64,000 nt of DNA, taken from the NCBI RefSeq assembly GCF_030247195.1, contig NC_080672.1:190617810-190681809 (forward strand). The letters are read 5' to 3'. This stretch comes from Topomyia yanbarensis (lineage: Eukaryota > Arthropoda > Insecta > Diptera > Culicidae). Each line of letters opens with the position of its first letter. Positions within the stretch are counted from its first letter, which is position 1. The translations under genes and the position numbers were made by a program. Shown piece after piece: positions 46,891 to 59,228 of this stretch. Below the pieces are notes generated by a model that searched no databases, had not been told where the DNA came from, and saw nothing but the letters and a program-made list of their open reading frames with translations.

Positions 46891-49826
46891 CCATTGTGCA
46901 GCAGCCCAACAGCTGTTGTGGCAGTCGGTCTCGGAGTCGAGGACAAATGTCGCCCTCCTATCAGACCCGTACGACATCCCTGCCGGCAACGAAAATTGGG
47001 TGTCGGACGGGCCTGGGATGGTGACAATCTGTACAACGGGACGGTTCCCGGTTCAAGAGGTAATACACTCCTCCGCCGAGGGTGTTGCGATTGCCAAGAT
47101 CAATGGTGTGTTCTATTGTAGCTGCTACGCTCCACCAAGGTGGCCCATAGTACAGTTCAACCAGATGATCGACAGGCTCTCGTCAGACCTAGTAGGCCGG
47201 AAACCGGTAGTTATAGCGGGAGACTTTAACGCTTGAGCATATGAGTGGGGCAGCCGCTTTACAAATAGCAGGGGCCAAGCGCTAATGGAGGCGCTTGCGA
47301 AACTCGATACTGTGCTAGCTAACAATGGCTCCGCTAGCAAATTCCGTAGAAACGGGGTGGAGGCATGGATTGACGTAACATTTGACAGCACGTGTCTGGT
47401 TCCAGGCATGGAATGGAGGGTAGACGATGGCTACACCCACAGCGATCATTTAGCAATCCGCTTTAGGATCAACTATGATGTGCAGTATCCGAGGGAGGGA
47501 GATCCCTGTCAGGTACGCGGGTGGAAGTCCAGTCACTTCGACAGCGAAGCTTTCACCGCGGCCCTGGGACTGGAGGCCAACACCGACAGTCTAAGCGGAA
47601 ATGCGCTGGTAGCCGTTCTATCACGCGCGTGCGACGCCACTATACCGAGAAAAACCCTGCCAACAAACGGCAGATGCCCGGTATACTGGTGGAGTGCCGA
47701 GATTGCAGCTATGCGATCAGCCTGCCTCAGAGCTAGACGTAGGATGCAAAGAGCCCGCACCAAGGATTCAAGAGAGAACCGCCGTGAAGTGTTTCGAGCT
47801 GCGAAATTGGCCCTTAACAAGGCCATTAAAAGCAGCAAGAGAGCGTGTTTCGACAATCTGTGTGAGAGTGCCAACGCGAATCCGTGGGGTGACGCCTACA
47901 GAATCGTGATGGCCAAGACCAAAGGGGGCTCTTCACCCCCAGAACGGTCTCCGGACCGGTTGGCGACGATTATCGAAGTACTCTTCCCGTCTCGAGCCAC
48001 AAGCCCCTGGCCACCTGCACTACGAGACAATCCGGGCACGGCCGAAATGGTGGCTCCGGTGACGAATGAAGAACTACTCGCAGTGGCTAATTCCCTAGCA
48101 ATGAACAAAGCTCCAGGGCCGGATGGAGTTCCAAACAGCGTTCTCAAGGCAGCGATCATAGCGAACCCGAACATGTTCAGGCTAGCTATGCAGAGATGCC
48201 TTGACGAGTGCCACTTCCCCGATAGATGGAAAAGGCAGAAATTGGTGTTGTTGCCGAAGCCTGGGAAGCCGCCAGGCGACCCATCGGCGTACAGACCAAT
48301 CTGTCTGATTGACACGACTGGCAAACTGCTTGAGAGAATCATCCTCAACAGGCCAACCCCGTACGCAGAAGGTACGGACGGCCTGTCAAGCAACCAGTTT
48401 GGCTTCGGAAGGGTAAGTCCACGGTGGACGCTATCAACTCAGTGATAAAAACTGTCGAGATAGCGATCCAACGAAAAAGGCGAGGCATTCGATACTGTGC
48501 GTTAGTGACACTTAATGTGAAGAACGCATTCAACAGAGCAAGCTGGGATGTCATCGCGCTCTCGTTACACCGGTTTAGTCTACCGGTGGGTCTGTACCGG
48601 ATCCTGGAAAACTACTTCCAGAACCGCGTACTGCTGTACGAGATCGATGCGGGTCAGAAAAAGGTTCCGATTACCGCCGGAGCCCCGCAGGGCTCGATCC
48701 CAGGCCCGGTGCTATGGAACCTCATGTATAATGGGGTTCTGAGACCGAAGTTCCTTCCTGGGGTCAAGATCGTCGGCGTAACGTGACCTTGGAGGTCTAT
48801 GGGGAGTCAATCCCTGAGGTAGAACTAACTGCAGAACACACGATCAACACGGCGGAGGAATGGATGAGTGCGAGAGGCTTGGAGCTCGCTCAGCATAAGA
48901 CGGAGGTAGTTATCGTCAACAACCGCAAGTTGGCACAACATGCAGTTATTCATGTGGGAGAAATCGTGGTCACCTCACAGCGGAGTCTGAAGTCTCTCGG
49001 AGTCATTATTGACGACAAACTGACCTTCGGCAGCCACGTCGACTATACATGCAAGAGAGCGTTGACTGCTGTTGCGGCACTATCGAGGATGATGTCCAAC
49101 AGCTCAAAAGTGTGCGCCAGTAGACGTAGGCTACTGGCAGGCGTTGCCGTATCTATCCTCAGGTACGGCGGCCTGTTATGGTCAAGAGCACTGAGGGTAA
49201 CCAGTTACCTACGGAAATTGGAGAGCACATACCGCATGATGTGCCTCAGAGTGATATCTGCCGCACGGTATCACACGATGCATCTTGCGTGATAGCGAGC
49301 ATGATGCCAGTCGGGCTGGTCATCCGGGAAGATGAGGAGTGCTTCGAGCTACGTGGAAATAGAAGAGCCCGCGAGCGCACCAGGGTGACCTAGGTCGCCA
49401 AATGACAGCGTGAGTGGGATAACTCCTCGAAAGGTAGGTGGACCCACCGGCTGATACCTAACATATCGAGCTAGGTGGGCAGACCCAATGGGGAAGTTCA
49501 CCTCCATCTGACACAATTCCTGTCAGGTCATGGCTGCTTCCGACAGTACCTCCACAGGTTCGAGAACGCGGAGGTCCCAGCCTGCCCGGACTTCCCAGGT
49601 GTAGACGAAACTGCCGAACACATACTGTTCGTATGTCCTCGTTTCGACGTCGAAAGAAGAGCAATGCTTGAAGTCTGTGGCAGGGACACAACCCCTGATA
49701 CCCTTATTCCGCGGATGTGTCAATCGGTGGAGAAGTGGAACGCAGTCTCGACTGCAACCACCCAAATTGCCTGTAGGCTGCAGGTAAGCTGGCGCACCGA
49801 GCAACAGACGACGGGCACGACTAACT
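46865..49826 (+). pseudogene. R1-clade ORF2 (endonuclease and RT), disrupted
   Basis: It starts near 46865 (NITQLNLNHC; the codon here is GTG, so an original ATG may have mutated). Endonuclease motifs are GDFNA, followed at once by an in-frame TGA (47234-47236), and SDHLAIR (47441 onward). RT has APGPDG, LLPKPGKPP and YRPICLIDT, then a frameshift near 48410. Palm motif A reads TLNVKNAF, with Asn (48514-48516) where the catalytic Asp belongs. Motif B is PQGSIPGP. Motif C, the FADD box, is missing through a small deletion at about 48776-48783. More frame breaks follow near 49290 and 49393. The C-terminal HLTQFLSGHGCFRQYL region is typical of R1. It cannot be active. Confidence 0.88.
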
Positions 49827-50074
49827 AGTGATTGGTTATTTGGAGTGAAAAAGGCCGAGCGCAAAAAGTGAGTGAATGGTCTGTTCATGCTGAGGCAGGT
49901 TTGGCGCAGCGACTGGCAATCGCGTAAGGGGGAAACCCAGCCACCCCGAAGCAAGGCAGAAGAGCGAGTGTATAGGCGTATATGTGGACTGCCTCATGCA
50001 AAGATGGGAGATGTCGTAGCGTAGTATGTTGGGACTTAGCTATCGATGCCTCGTGGCGTAGTAGAGGAGTGAAA

Positions 50075-50334
50075 GGGTGAGCATCCAAGTCAGTCTCACA
50101 CGGCATGTTAAGGGTGAGCAGAAAAGTCAGCCTCACATGGTATGGTAGAGGTGAGCACAAAATTTAGCCTCACAAGGTATGAAAACGGTGAGCACCCAAG
50201 TAAGCCTCACATGGTATGTTGGAGGCAAGTACAAAAGTAAGCCAAGCAAGGAATGAAAAAGGTGAGCACACAAGTCACCCTCGCAAGGAATGAAAAAGGT
50301 GAGCACAAAAGTCAGCCTCATGTGGAGTGTTAGA
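50075..50334 (+). repeat. 37-bp minisatellite in the R1-clade 3' region, 7 units
   Basis: Units of the type GGTGAGCACAAAAGTCAGCC, then TCACATGGTATG plus five bases, repeat seven times at 37 bp with substitutions. A further degraded unit lies beyond the hAT-type insertion at about 52276-52322, so the insertion split the array. Confidence 0.85.
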
Positions 50335-50338
50335 GAGT
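50331..50338 (+). repeat. 8-bp target-site duplication of the hAT-type insertion, left
   Basis: TAGAGAGT, identical to 52251-52258. Confidence 0.92.
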
Positions 50339-52250
50339 CAGTGGCGTAGCCAGGGGGGGGGGGGGTTGGGGGTTAAAACCCCCCCTCCCCAAACCAAAAT
50401 TAGTTGGATTGAAAAAAATTATACTGACGAATTTAATTTAATATTCCACAAAATATTTTTGGAAAAATATTCTCTGATCACTACATTGAGAAATGTGTTT
50501 AAAGCGTCATGAGAACTTTTGGAAAATTGTGGGAAGGGGATCTTGTAACTTATCTCTTAGCCAAAATCCCATAGTTGTCAAATTACTTCAATGTAAAATA
50601 AAATAACTGTCTGAATTATTATGAGCTCATTTTTGGAAAGATGCTTCAAAATATGGATTAGAGACAATTTTTCGAATGGGAATCTAAATTTGAATAGGTT
50701 GATTGCATATAAAACATAAGCTTGTTTACCGAAAACTTGCATACATTTCAATATTTGCTGAAAATGTATTTTTTTAGATTGTGTAGAGTTTAGACAACAA
50801 TTTGATATGGTTAACAATAAGAATAACATTTCAGAAACTAGTTGAAAGCTGATGTAATTTTGTCTCTAGCAGGTTAGGATCGGTTTTATGAGCATTGGAT
50901 TTTTGTTGTATTATCAACTATATGAATAGCCCCTTAGCAGGATGCAATGAATGGCGTACTAAAATTTTGTGTGCTACGTACTAGTACTGCAAGTTGTGAG
51001 GTTGACTAATGAAGAAAAGTAAAATTAATGCTCGATAAATTTTTAACGGTCACGATCACATTCATTCGTAACAGCCAAATTTCGATGTTAAGTAACATTG
51101 AAGAATTTCAAAACGTGAAACTGTTCATCTGCTGATAGAATAATTTTGACGGTTAATCCTCCTAAAAGTAATTATAGAGAAGAATTACTCTTCAAGCAAA
51201 TTTGGGTCGAGACTTAATGTCTCCAGCAAAGTTTTCGACACATTTCAAACAACTTTGTCAAAGACATAAATATCTCACATATTCAGAGTATCGAAATATA
51301 GTAGTAGAAAACCTTTACAACAAGCTATTCTGAAATTACTGTATTTGATAAATCTCTTCTGCGGTAATTAAATAATAAATTCACATTGCGTTCAAGGTGC
51401 CTTTGAAGCTTACAAAAAAATAAGGGAACTGGATTTAAAACAAATAATTCCCAGATATTAAAAGGACTCAAAAACACAAAGAGTGATTCCATTTTCAGGA
51501 GCTAGCATCAATTCGGCGCTAGCTTAGTCCGCCCACCAAGTTAGTGTCGGATTCTGATGAGATGAAGTCGAAACGCTAGTTTCAGTTCCATCCATCCATA
51601 ATTTAGTTATAGGTTTTGTGTTCTCAACTCGCAATGATTGTTTCAAACAATTTTATCCGTAGCGCAGAAAAAATAGTTTTCACCTAAATTTTTCTTCACT
51701 AAGGAGAAATATAGCAGGCCCAGTCCATTTAAATCCCTATATGTTGAATTCATGTAGCCTTCATATTTTCAATAAAATTGTTTGAAATGACATTATCAAA
51801 AACTTTGCTGAAGGCACCATGTCTCTTAATATTTTTGAAAAATTAATTCACCATAATTACCTCTATGAGAATTAATCACTAAAATTTCTATATTAAAGCA
51901 GGCGCTGTTTTATGTTGATAACTATCCGAAGTTGTCAAACCTTCAAAGTCAAGGATTATTATATTAGGTGATCTTGAACGTTGAAATTTTTTTAGATCAT
52001 TTATCCCACTTTAAAAGATCGCAATTTTTGACTTCATTGACATATTATACAAGAAAATAATCTATAGAGGTTTGAAAACTGTTCCATGTTGATCCTTCTT
52101 GTTTGTAGACTGGAATGACATCTGTTAGACTACTTATGTTTTTGAGTTTTCAATAATTTATCAAACTCATATTAAATTTTAGCATTTTTTCAAAAAATTT
52201 GCGATTTTCATCAAAACCCCCTCCAAACCAAATTTCTGGCTACGCCACTG
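50339..52250. mobile_element. Non-autonomous hAT-type transposon, 1,912 bp
   Basis: The TIR is CAGTGGCGTAGCCAG at the left and its reverse complement CTGGCTACGCCACTG at the right, with an 8-bp duplication TAGAGAGT. An 8-bp duplication and CA...TG-type ends are the hAT signature. Next to the TIRs lie G runs (left) and a CCCCCTCC tract (right). No frame above 83 codons, so it is a deletion derivative. Confidence 0.85.
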
Positions 52251-52543
52251 TAGAGAGTGAATCAAGGTGCGACAGAGAGAGCACCCAAGTAAGCCTCATA
52301 CAGGACGTATGAACGCGTGAGCGAGAATGAATGAGTACATCAAGTACAGCCATCCCCCCAGAAGTAATACCGAGAGGTAGTCCCTGGGGGAACGATGGCG
52401 GAGCCCAATAGAGTTTAGTCGGTATTAATGGCTGCGTCACCATTCGAGCCCGACACAGCCCCAGTACACTCCGTGTGGTAGCTTAGCATCTACGAATAGC
52501 ACGTGTACTGGGCTAGTACTTAAATGTATTCTCCATTGTAAAA

Positions 52544-52557
52544 AAGGTCAATGGGCC
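52544..52557 (+). repeat. 14-bp target-site duplication of the R1-clade element, right
   Basis: AAGGTCAATGGGCC, identical to 45085-45098. Confidence 0.9.
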
Positions 52558-54743
52558 CCACTTATATATACCATTATATGTTATATGTTGAACGATATAC
52601 CCTTATATGTTTTCTAAAATATCTCAGAGCTCTAGGACATGAATTGTCCAGCTGCCTGGATTCTCCAGACCTCCCGGAAAGTCATTTTGTGGCCAACAGG
52701 GTCCATTTTCCAGTCATAACTACGAATATATGCATTTTAGATGGGATTTTACATAAGCTTTCAAGTATATTACAAATTTGATATATCAACACGGTTTTTG
52801 CAACCGGCTGAGACGGTTGAGCATCCAACTGGAAAATTTTGTTCTCGAGAGAACGGCAGATTGCGAGACGCTATACGCGTTTGTGAAGTAGGAAAGAGAG
52901 ACCAGTTCGTTAAGTGTGAGTCGACAGTTGAGACGTAGACGAATTTGCCTACCACAGTGGCAGAAATCGATAGTGATCGTGCCTGTAGTATTTGTGTCGT
53001 CAGGCAACTCTGATTGTCGAGAGGGGAAGCGTCACAGGTTGACCCATTTCTTCTATTTGCCTACCGCAGAAGCGGCACGACGAAGGAGGACAACAAATGG
53101 CATCGAAAAGTGTCGCATCGACAGAGGGGTTTTCGCAGCAAGCCACAGGTAGTCACATTTGTCTAGCGCGGTGGTGGAAACGGAGAGAGTGCGCTTGTGG
53201 TGGTAATACCGACGAGCAGCTCAAAGGGAAGGGATCGGAAGTATCGCTGGTAAGCGTATTTGTCTACCGGAGAAGCTACGCGACAAAGAAGGATAGCTAG
53301 AGGTACCGAAAAGTGTTAAATTGTTATAACAGGTGAACGGCGGCTCCACCTTGGTAGTGGTGGTTGAGCTGCGTTCAGGCCGAGCGTACGAGAGAGGGAG
53401 ACAGCGTGAAACTGCCACTTGTTAGTGAGATGACACGATGCCAGCTCGCTTCGAAGGAACAGGTAAATTTTTAGAATAATTTTACTAGTGTTAGTTACAA
53501 ACCATTTTATTGTGTATGGTAGGCGTGATGGAGGATACTGAGATGGAATCCTCCATTTTACAGGAGCAAAATTCTTCTGATCCCCTTCCCTCAACTCCCG
53601 TAGAATTAATTTATACCCCCAAGGGTCTTCTGGACCTTGGCAAGATTTCTTCAGGCGGAAAGGAAAGTCATTAAACCTTGTGCAAATTGCACGGGATATG
53701 TGTAAGCGTCGGAAGTCTCCTTCGTGAAGATTGTTGATACTACCGCGTGTTTTAAATTGTCGTATAAGTTTTTAAATTATAAAGCAGGAAATGTTTGTGT
53801 TTGTTTGATATGTTTACTGTGAACCGACCTTCCACTAATCACAGTTGATATAGCTTTGGAAAGCAACTATCATCAGCATGCAGCCACCATAGCTTTTAAA
53901 ACCCACCACCAGATGTCGTCGACGGAAAGGGGTGGCGGTAGGCGAAGGAACGGGTGGGGTAGCGATAAACCTGATTGGGTAGCTCGCTGCGCGTTATGTA
54001 CCATAGACGGGGCAATGAACTTGGCCAAAGGGGAATGACCGAGGCTGCTCTAGCTCGCTTCGACTAACTTACAACGGGAATGGTCAGTCACTTACCCGGA
54101 AAGCGTTGAACAGTCAAGTTAATTGAAGAGCAGCTATTGGAATAAATTTATAAGTGAAATTGAAATCGTGAGGAGCTCAAGTGGACAACAGGTAATGTCC
54201 GAATATGATATCATTCCCCAAAAAATACCAAGAATGCCCATCAGGTTACTTAATCACGATTTGTGTTCTGTTACCCACAGAACCCCGCAGTTTTTGCCAA
54301 AAATATAACCGACGCGCAGTACGTTGGCGGTACGCCTGCTCATCACGCCACGCCATTGTTCCGGGATTCGATTAGCCGAGGACAAAGGCCGAACCACCCT
54401 TGGTGTAACTCAACGACACCGAAGATCGCCACCCCTTCATCGGTTCCAGTCCAGCGAACGGCAAAGGCCGTAGACGCGGCGGAAAGGAGAACGGGAGTTC
54501 GACAGTAGGATAATAAGGTGGTGAAGCAGCAAAAAAAGGTCAGATAGAATTAAGAAGTGGAAAGTGGAAGAGATAGAAGAAAGAGTTTGTGAAAGTGAGG
54601 AAAATAAAAGTAGAATTTGCATTAACTAATCGGGCATTTCCTTGCTACCCGCGAAACTCCAGGATAAGCGTGCCGACCCTGAGGTCTTTGTTTCAGGGAG
54701 TCTCAGCAGTGCTTATGGCTGGGGCTGGCCAACACTTACACTT
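52558..54743. other. Repeat-derived region, no intact gene
   Basis: From 52935 to 53300 a word of the form (T)ATTTG(C/T)CTACCGCAG with a following purine-rich stretch recurs four times at about 105-120 bp (about 52938, 53054, 53156, 53259). A short frame near 53530-53670 (MEDTEMESS start, 47 codons) ends in a stop and has no domain. The right part may be an LTR, because a primer-binding-like site follows at 54744. Confidence 0.45.
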
Positions 54744-54754
54744 TGGCGCCCAAC
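54744..54754 (+). other. Primer-binding-like site of an old LTR retrotransposon
   Basis: TGGCGCCCAAC matches the first 11 bases of tRNA-Lys primer-binding sites used by many LTR retroelements. It follows AACACTTACACTT, which could be the end of a 5' LTR. Beyond 11 bases the match stops. Confidence 0.4.
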
Positions 54755-55107
54755 ATAAATTGACATACCATCAGTTTTGAGGGTACAGCTCGAAAAATTG
54801 CTCGATTCACAGCCGATGGCTATGTGCGTCTCTGGGAAAACATCCTTGCGTTGCGTTGCGTTGCGTTGTGACGATGATTTTGGCGGATTGCACACTGACT
54901 TCATCATGTTTGACTGCTGATTATCTAATAAGAGTTGCTTAGGAAATGGTAAGTAGGAATTCATACCAATTCGACCCATATTAAAACCTCAACAGCATGA
55001 TAGCCATCATTGCCGGCCGCCCCCATCTCCATCGTTCACGGGGAAGTATAAAAGATAAGGTAGACAGGAAGTGTTGATGCTCCACCTACTTAACGGAAGG
55101 ACGACGA
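54755..55107. other. Spacer with short TTGCG repeat
   Basis: A TTGCG pentamer repeats four to five times at about 54843-54867. The word TGCGTCTCTGGGAAAACATC (about 54826) recurs near 55828. No gene. Confidence 0.5.
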
Positions 55108-55788
55108 TTCATCAGACTCTTCCATAGGTGTCGCGGAGTTGGTAGTTTGGAAGGGTATCAGGTCTAGGATTCGCTCCAAGCAAGCGATGCGACCTGTAAA
55201 GCATATTTTATTACGTAGTTGTTTAGTTAGTCTTCGAGTGCACGATCACTCGAAAAAGAGATCTTGTTTAGTTTTTGGTTTTTTTAAACTCTGGGCAGCC
55301 GGCTACCAAGAGTATACTATGTTCCCTAAACAAAAGCAATTTGAACTTCACTCGGAGTGACACATTATACAGGCAAAAATAGCGCGAGATGTTATAAATC
55401 AAGGAAAGTATTTCTTATTTTCCATATCAGATTTGTGGAATACAAGTATACGAGCGATAATAACGAACACTGAAGGGAAATATAAAGGATTGTTAACCTG
55501 ATGCACGGGCTTGTTAGCAATAACGGAGCTTGAAATTAGGTTCATAAAAACAGACGCGGCGAATTTTCAATACGTATTGACCCGTGATCATAGATACTAG
55601 TCAGATTATTCGTATTGGGGCTAATTTCCGATCAACTATTCATTTTTACGGCAATGTTTTCTCGACTAGATCTGTTCGCACCCTCTCATTCTGCTACTAT
55701 CGGCAGAAGGCTGATAGCACCCAGTCGTCGCCGGTCTAAGGACCAAATGTCATCAATAGACTTAGACTCGCGTGGAGGCATGAGATAG
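55108..55788 (+). repeat. Dispersed repeat, right copy (see 7643-8436)
   Basis: Same start (TTCATCAGACTCTTCCATAG) and end (GGAGGCATGAGATAG) as the left copy, in the same orientation, but about 110 bp shorter. The loss includes the TTCTAATTG-TTTGTTTG part of the left copy. Confidence 0.7.
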
Positions 55789-56184
55789 GAAACTTGTGAG
55801 AATTTTGTTATCCCACCGTTTGACGACCTGCGTCTCTGGGAAAACATCCTTGCTTTCACAAACATATTCTCATAGGTAGTGAAATTATTGAATCTTACAT
55901 TGCTAGTGAAATTCTAAATAGCTCAGGGGGGTTCTGATGTCCAAAAATAAATGAAAATAACGATTATTTCAAAAGACAGCTCATATTTAATTTAGTACTA
56001 CCGTATTTCTAGCGAAGTTCTTTTTATCAGTGTGTATGAAGTTCGGATGGAGCGATAACAAGACCCAGAAAATAATTTTTATTACTAGCATTTTGAACAG
56101 TACCTTATTGGACGAAAAATTTGTTCTTTTTTATCTTGAAATTCTAAAAAAATTAATCAAAAAGAGATAAAATGGAACAACAAT
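55789..56184. other. Spacer, nothing recognised
   Basis: AT-rich, with no gene or repeat that I can support beyond the shared word near 55828. Confidence 0.5.
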
Positions 56185-57050
56185 CTTCTAGCACAATATC
56201 TCGCGTTCAATCCGGCGCACCTTTCTGTCGATGAACTCGACCATGAACTACATAGTCGTGGTGCAGATTTAATGAGCGAAACGCGTTGCACGCAAGAACG
56301 AACGCTGCGAGGTTTCCTAAAAATACAAAAAGTTAAATCTAATGCGAATCTCAGAAAGTGTTGGACATCATTGAAGGGAGAATTAAAATGTTGCCATGTA
56401 AATTTAAGCGAAATTAAGAAGGAATTAGAAAGTGGAAGGGCGAAAAAAGCTCCAGAACAATTGTTCAAAATCAGGTTAATTCATATTTTCTACCGTATGG
56501 AGCGATTATAGGCATATGCGAAGGAAGAGGAAGTGTTGAACAACATTGCGATGATTGTGGGAGAGTGCATAAAACCTGTTGAATTTGTTTTTCTCAATCA
56601 CATCTCCACTACAGGATGTGAGAGAAGCGGAAATGGCAATCGCGAATGAAGGTATGAATGTACTACGCGGAGAGATTAATGTTAGAACTGGAACGGAATC
56701 AGGGAAAATGGGAGAGGATTTGACCGAGCTGATTGAGATAGTGAGTACTGAGCAGCAGGAAATTTTGAGTGATGGGAATGTAATAGAGCAACAGTGGGAG
56801 GAAGTACGTCTGCATAATGTTGACGACAAAGAAGGTGCAGTAAGTGGTGAGATAGTGGGTGGTGTGAATAGCAGCGAGAGAGTAAACCAGCTTACGGTGG
56901 AAATGATCATTTGAAGGTAGTCATACAACAGTTGCTTCGTCGGATAGAAGCTCTTGAAAGGTTCAAAAGTTCCGTTAACCGTGTTGAGCGGGAAGCAGTG
57001 AAGGCTTCGAATAGTACCGTAAACCGGGGTGACATTGATCACATTTCGAA
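56185..57050 (+). pseudogene. Degraded gag of an LTR retroelement
   Basis: The frame from 56185 lacks its own ATG and encodes AFNPAHLSVDELDHELHSRG and on to MERL (stop 56511). The L-x-x-x-E-L-x-x-E-L-x-x-RG pattern is typical of the N-terminal part of Ty3/gypsy-type gag proteins. After a break, an acidic stretch (56579-56914) and then QQLLRRIEALERF (about 56930-56965, another frame) look like the gag middle and coiled region. No zinc knuckle, protease or RT remains. It lies about 1.4 kb after the primer-binding-like site, so both may come from one old insertion. The family assignment is tentative. Confidence 0.4.
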
Positions 57051-58276
57051 GTAATCATTACATATTTTTAGACGCAACACATTTTTTTCAAGGTTAATAT
57101 TTTTATACCATGTACTGATGTATGGAGAACAAGATTTGATGGTTTCACCTAAAATTCTCCGCTTCCGGCTATTTTTCCATGATTTTAAATTGAAGTCCCT
57201 TTTCGTATTCCGGGGTGACTTTGATAACCTGCATGTTCACCCACATAAAGCTATTGAAGTCAATGTTTTTCATTCAAATGTTTGTTTAAACTAATTCTGG
57301 AAATATACTCATTGTTAAATAGATGTTAATTTGTATTATACAAAGTATTTCAATATACTGTAAAATTCGAGTAACCAAAATTCGTATAATTTGTGTTCAA
57401 CTAGAATAAAAGATTCTGAAAACCTTTAAAACTGCTGAATTTGTTTTATTTCAGTGCTTTATCAATGTACAAAATGTTTCATCTATTTTAATACGTTGGA
57501 CTATTGAACAATAAAAAATATTGCGAATTTTAGCTTGAAATAATTTGAAATAATTGCCAACTAGTTTCACAAAAAAATGTATTTAAAATAGCAAACTCTT
57601 AAAAATAAATTTGGCACATCCCACTCTAAAGGAAAATAAAAACTCGCTTATAATTTATTACTTCTGATCAAACCTGAGATTTATTTGTTTTATAAAAAAT
57701 AGACACTTTACGAAGCTTCGTAAATATAAGGTAAAGTCAAATTTCGGTTTTTTGTAGTTTTTGTAGCCAAAAATCGAACAATATACTCAAAAAGTATAAC
57801 AAATCAGTATTTTATAAGTTTAGAGTAAAAAATCATTTCAAATTAAAATGATTCGGTAGACAATTCTGGTTTAATATGCGATTTACGAAAAAAAACCGAC
57901 AGAATGAAGTAACAAGTTACTTTACGCTTGTCGGGACATGCCGTAGACTCAGGTGATTCGCATTTCTAATGCCAAAAGACCCTGACTCCTACGGTAGCAA
58001 ACAAAAAGTTAAGTCGCCGGTGAGCTCTAAGCTTGCATATATGATCCTTCCACGCTTTTCTAAACTTTCTCCCTTCAACACCTTGCTCTCCCTAGAGTAC
58101 TATGGCTCTAAATATTAAAAAATATACTTCACCTTCCAGTCCCTTGCTAATTAAATGCCGTAAAAACTGTCCGCAAGACTTTGTGGAATGGATTAAGAAA
58201 AGGTGTGGTTCATTGGTAAGTGTAGATTCGAGACATGATTGTTTGAAGTTGGTTAGTGAGGGAGTAGAGGAAAAGA
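57051..58276. other. AT-rich spacer with fragment of a TIR element
   Basis: TACCGTAAACCGGGGTGACA (57015-57034), just left of this interval, and TTCCGGGGTGACTTTGATAA near 57209 look like one end and a subterminal copy of a miniature element; I found no matching opposite end. A 63-codon frame at 58102-58293 is unrecognised. Confidence 0.4.
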
Positions 58277-59182
58277 AAAAGATGGGTGGGTAATGTCTAG
58301 GACATAACCGGAGTGTCGTGACTACTCGTTTGACTTGTAATTCAAATCGAATGATACTCAATGAAATATGTGGGAATGTTTCAAGTTATTCTTTATAATA
58401 ATGATGGTGGTTCTGAAAAGAACCTTTGTTGTTGGCGTCTGCGTTGATAGGGGATGCGCTGGATTCTAAGCTCGTTGAGACATTCATTCATGAAATGAAC
58501 AAATTTCATATTTTCTTACTTTGAAATATCAATGTAAAAATCTCTCGAAACGACCATCGGAATCTTTTTCCTAGCGTACAGAAATGAACACGCTTAGCGA
58601 AAAACTAGGGGCGGGTAATGTCCGGGACATAACCACGATGATCATATTCTTAAAATTCTGCTTGTATCTCTTTCAAATGGCCAAATTTTACGCATTAAGT
58701 TCGATTCACCGGGCTCAGCGAAATTTTCCTGGGGATCCCGTTCGTTAGTATATTCAGCAAAACAATTTGATTACCGAGTTCTCCGTATTGAATACAGGTC
58801 AATAATTTCATATAATGAATTCAACAAGCAGACAATGTACATGTATGACAGATGGGAGTGTTCTGAAGTGTTTTAGTGGAGGTAACAACATAAAATCGTG
58901 TATTGGACATTTTACAATGATTCTCCTTAACCCTGCAAAAGCACGGGGTTGGCAGCAGAGGGTTAAGTTGTTTGGAAGAGATGACAGTTATGATAACTAA
59001 AAATATAAAATTGTTCTATAAATTGCAAAGTTATTGCCGCGTTGACCTGAAAATTTGTCATTTCATTCATATAGGAACAATCATTGAAATTATGTCAATT
59101 TATGCTTTGCAAGATTTGAAATAACTTCGAAGTGTGGCCACAATGCCCCTGTTATGTTATATACATTTCCAACACATCTTTT
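58277..59182. mobile_element. ~900-bp non-autonomous TIR element, right copy
   Basis: About 95% alike to 8837-9734 by eye, in the same orientation, with the same ends and internal GGGTAATGTCCGGGACATAACC. Its right end also abuts 424-bp-unit sequence, but at a different point of the unit (CCATTTTGCATTCGTCC). Confidence 0.8.
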
Positions 59183-59228
59183 CCATTTTGCATTCGTCCT
59201 AATAAGGACGGTTTGTAGATAACTATAT
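59183..59228. repeat. Fragment of the 424-bp unit with stem-loop
   Basis: It carries the CGTCCTAATAAGGACG palindrome (about 59196-59211) and GGTTTGTAGATAACTAT, then diverges. Confidence 0.8.

Larger units (their letters stand above)
45099..52543 (+). mobile_element. R1-clade non-LTR retrotransposon, about 5.5 kb without the nested insertion
   Basis: A 14-bp duplication bounds it. It has a GC-rich 5' region, a gag-like ORF1 with zinc knuckles, an overlapping ORF2 with endonuclease and RT, a 3' region with a 37-bp minisatellite, and a short A tail at about 52540. The site is not the 28S rDNA target used by classic R1, so this is a dispersed member of the clade. It is interrupted by a hAT-type insertion at 50339-52250. 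Both ORFs are disrupted. Confidence 0.9.

Noticed and set aside
45099..52543. Ribosomal DNA location because of an R1-clade element
   Set aside because: The flanking duplication AAGGTCAATGGGCC is not the 28S target of classic R1 and no rRNA sequence is nearby.
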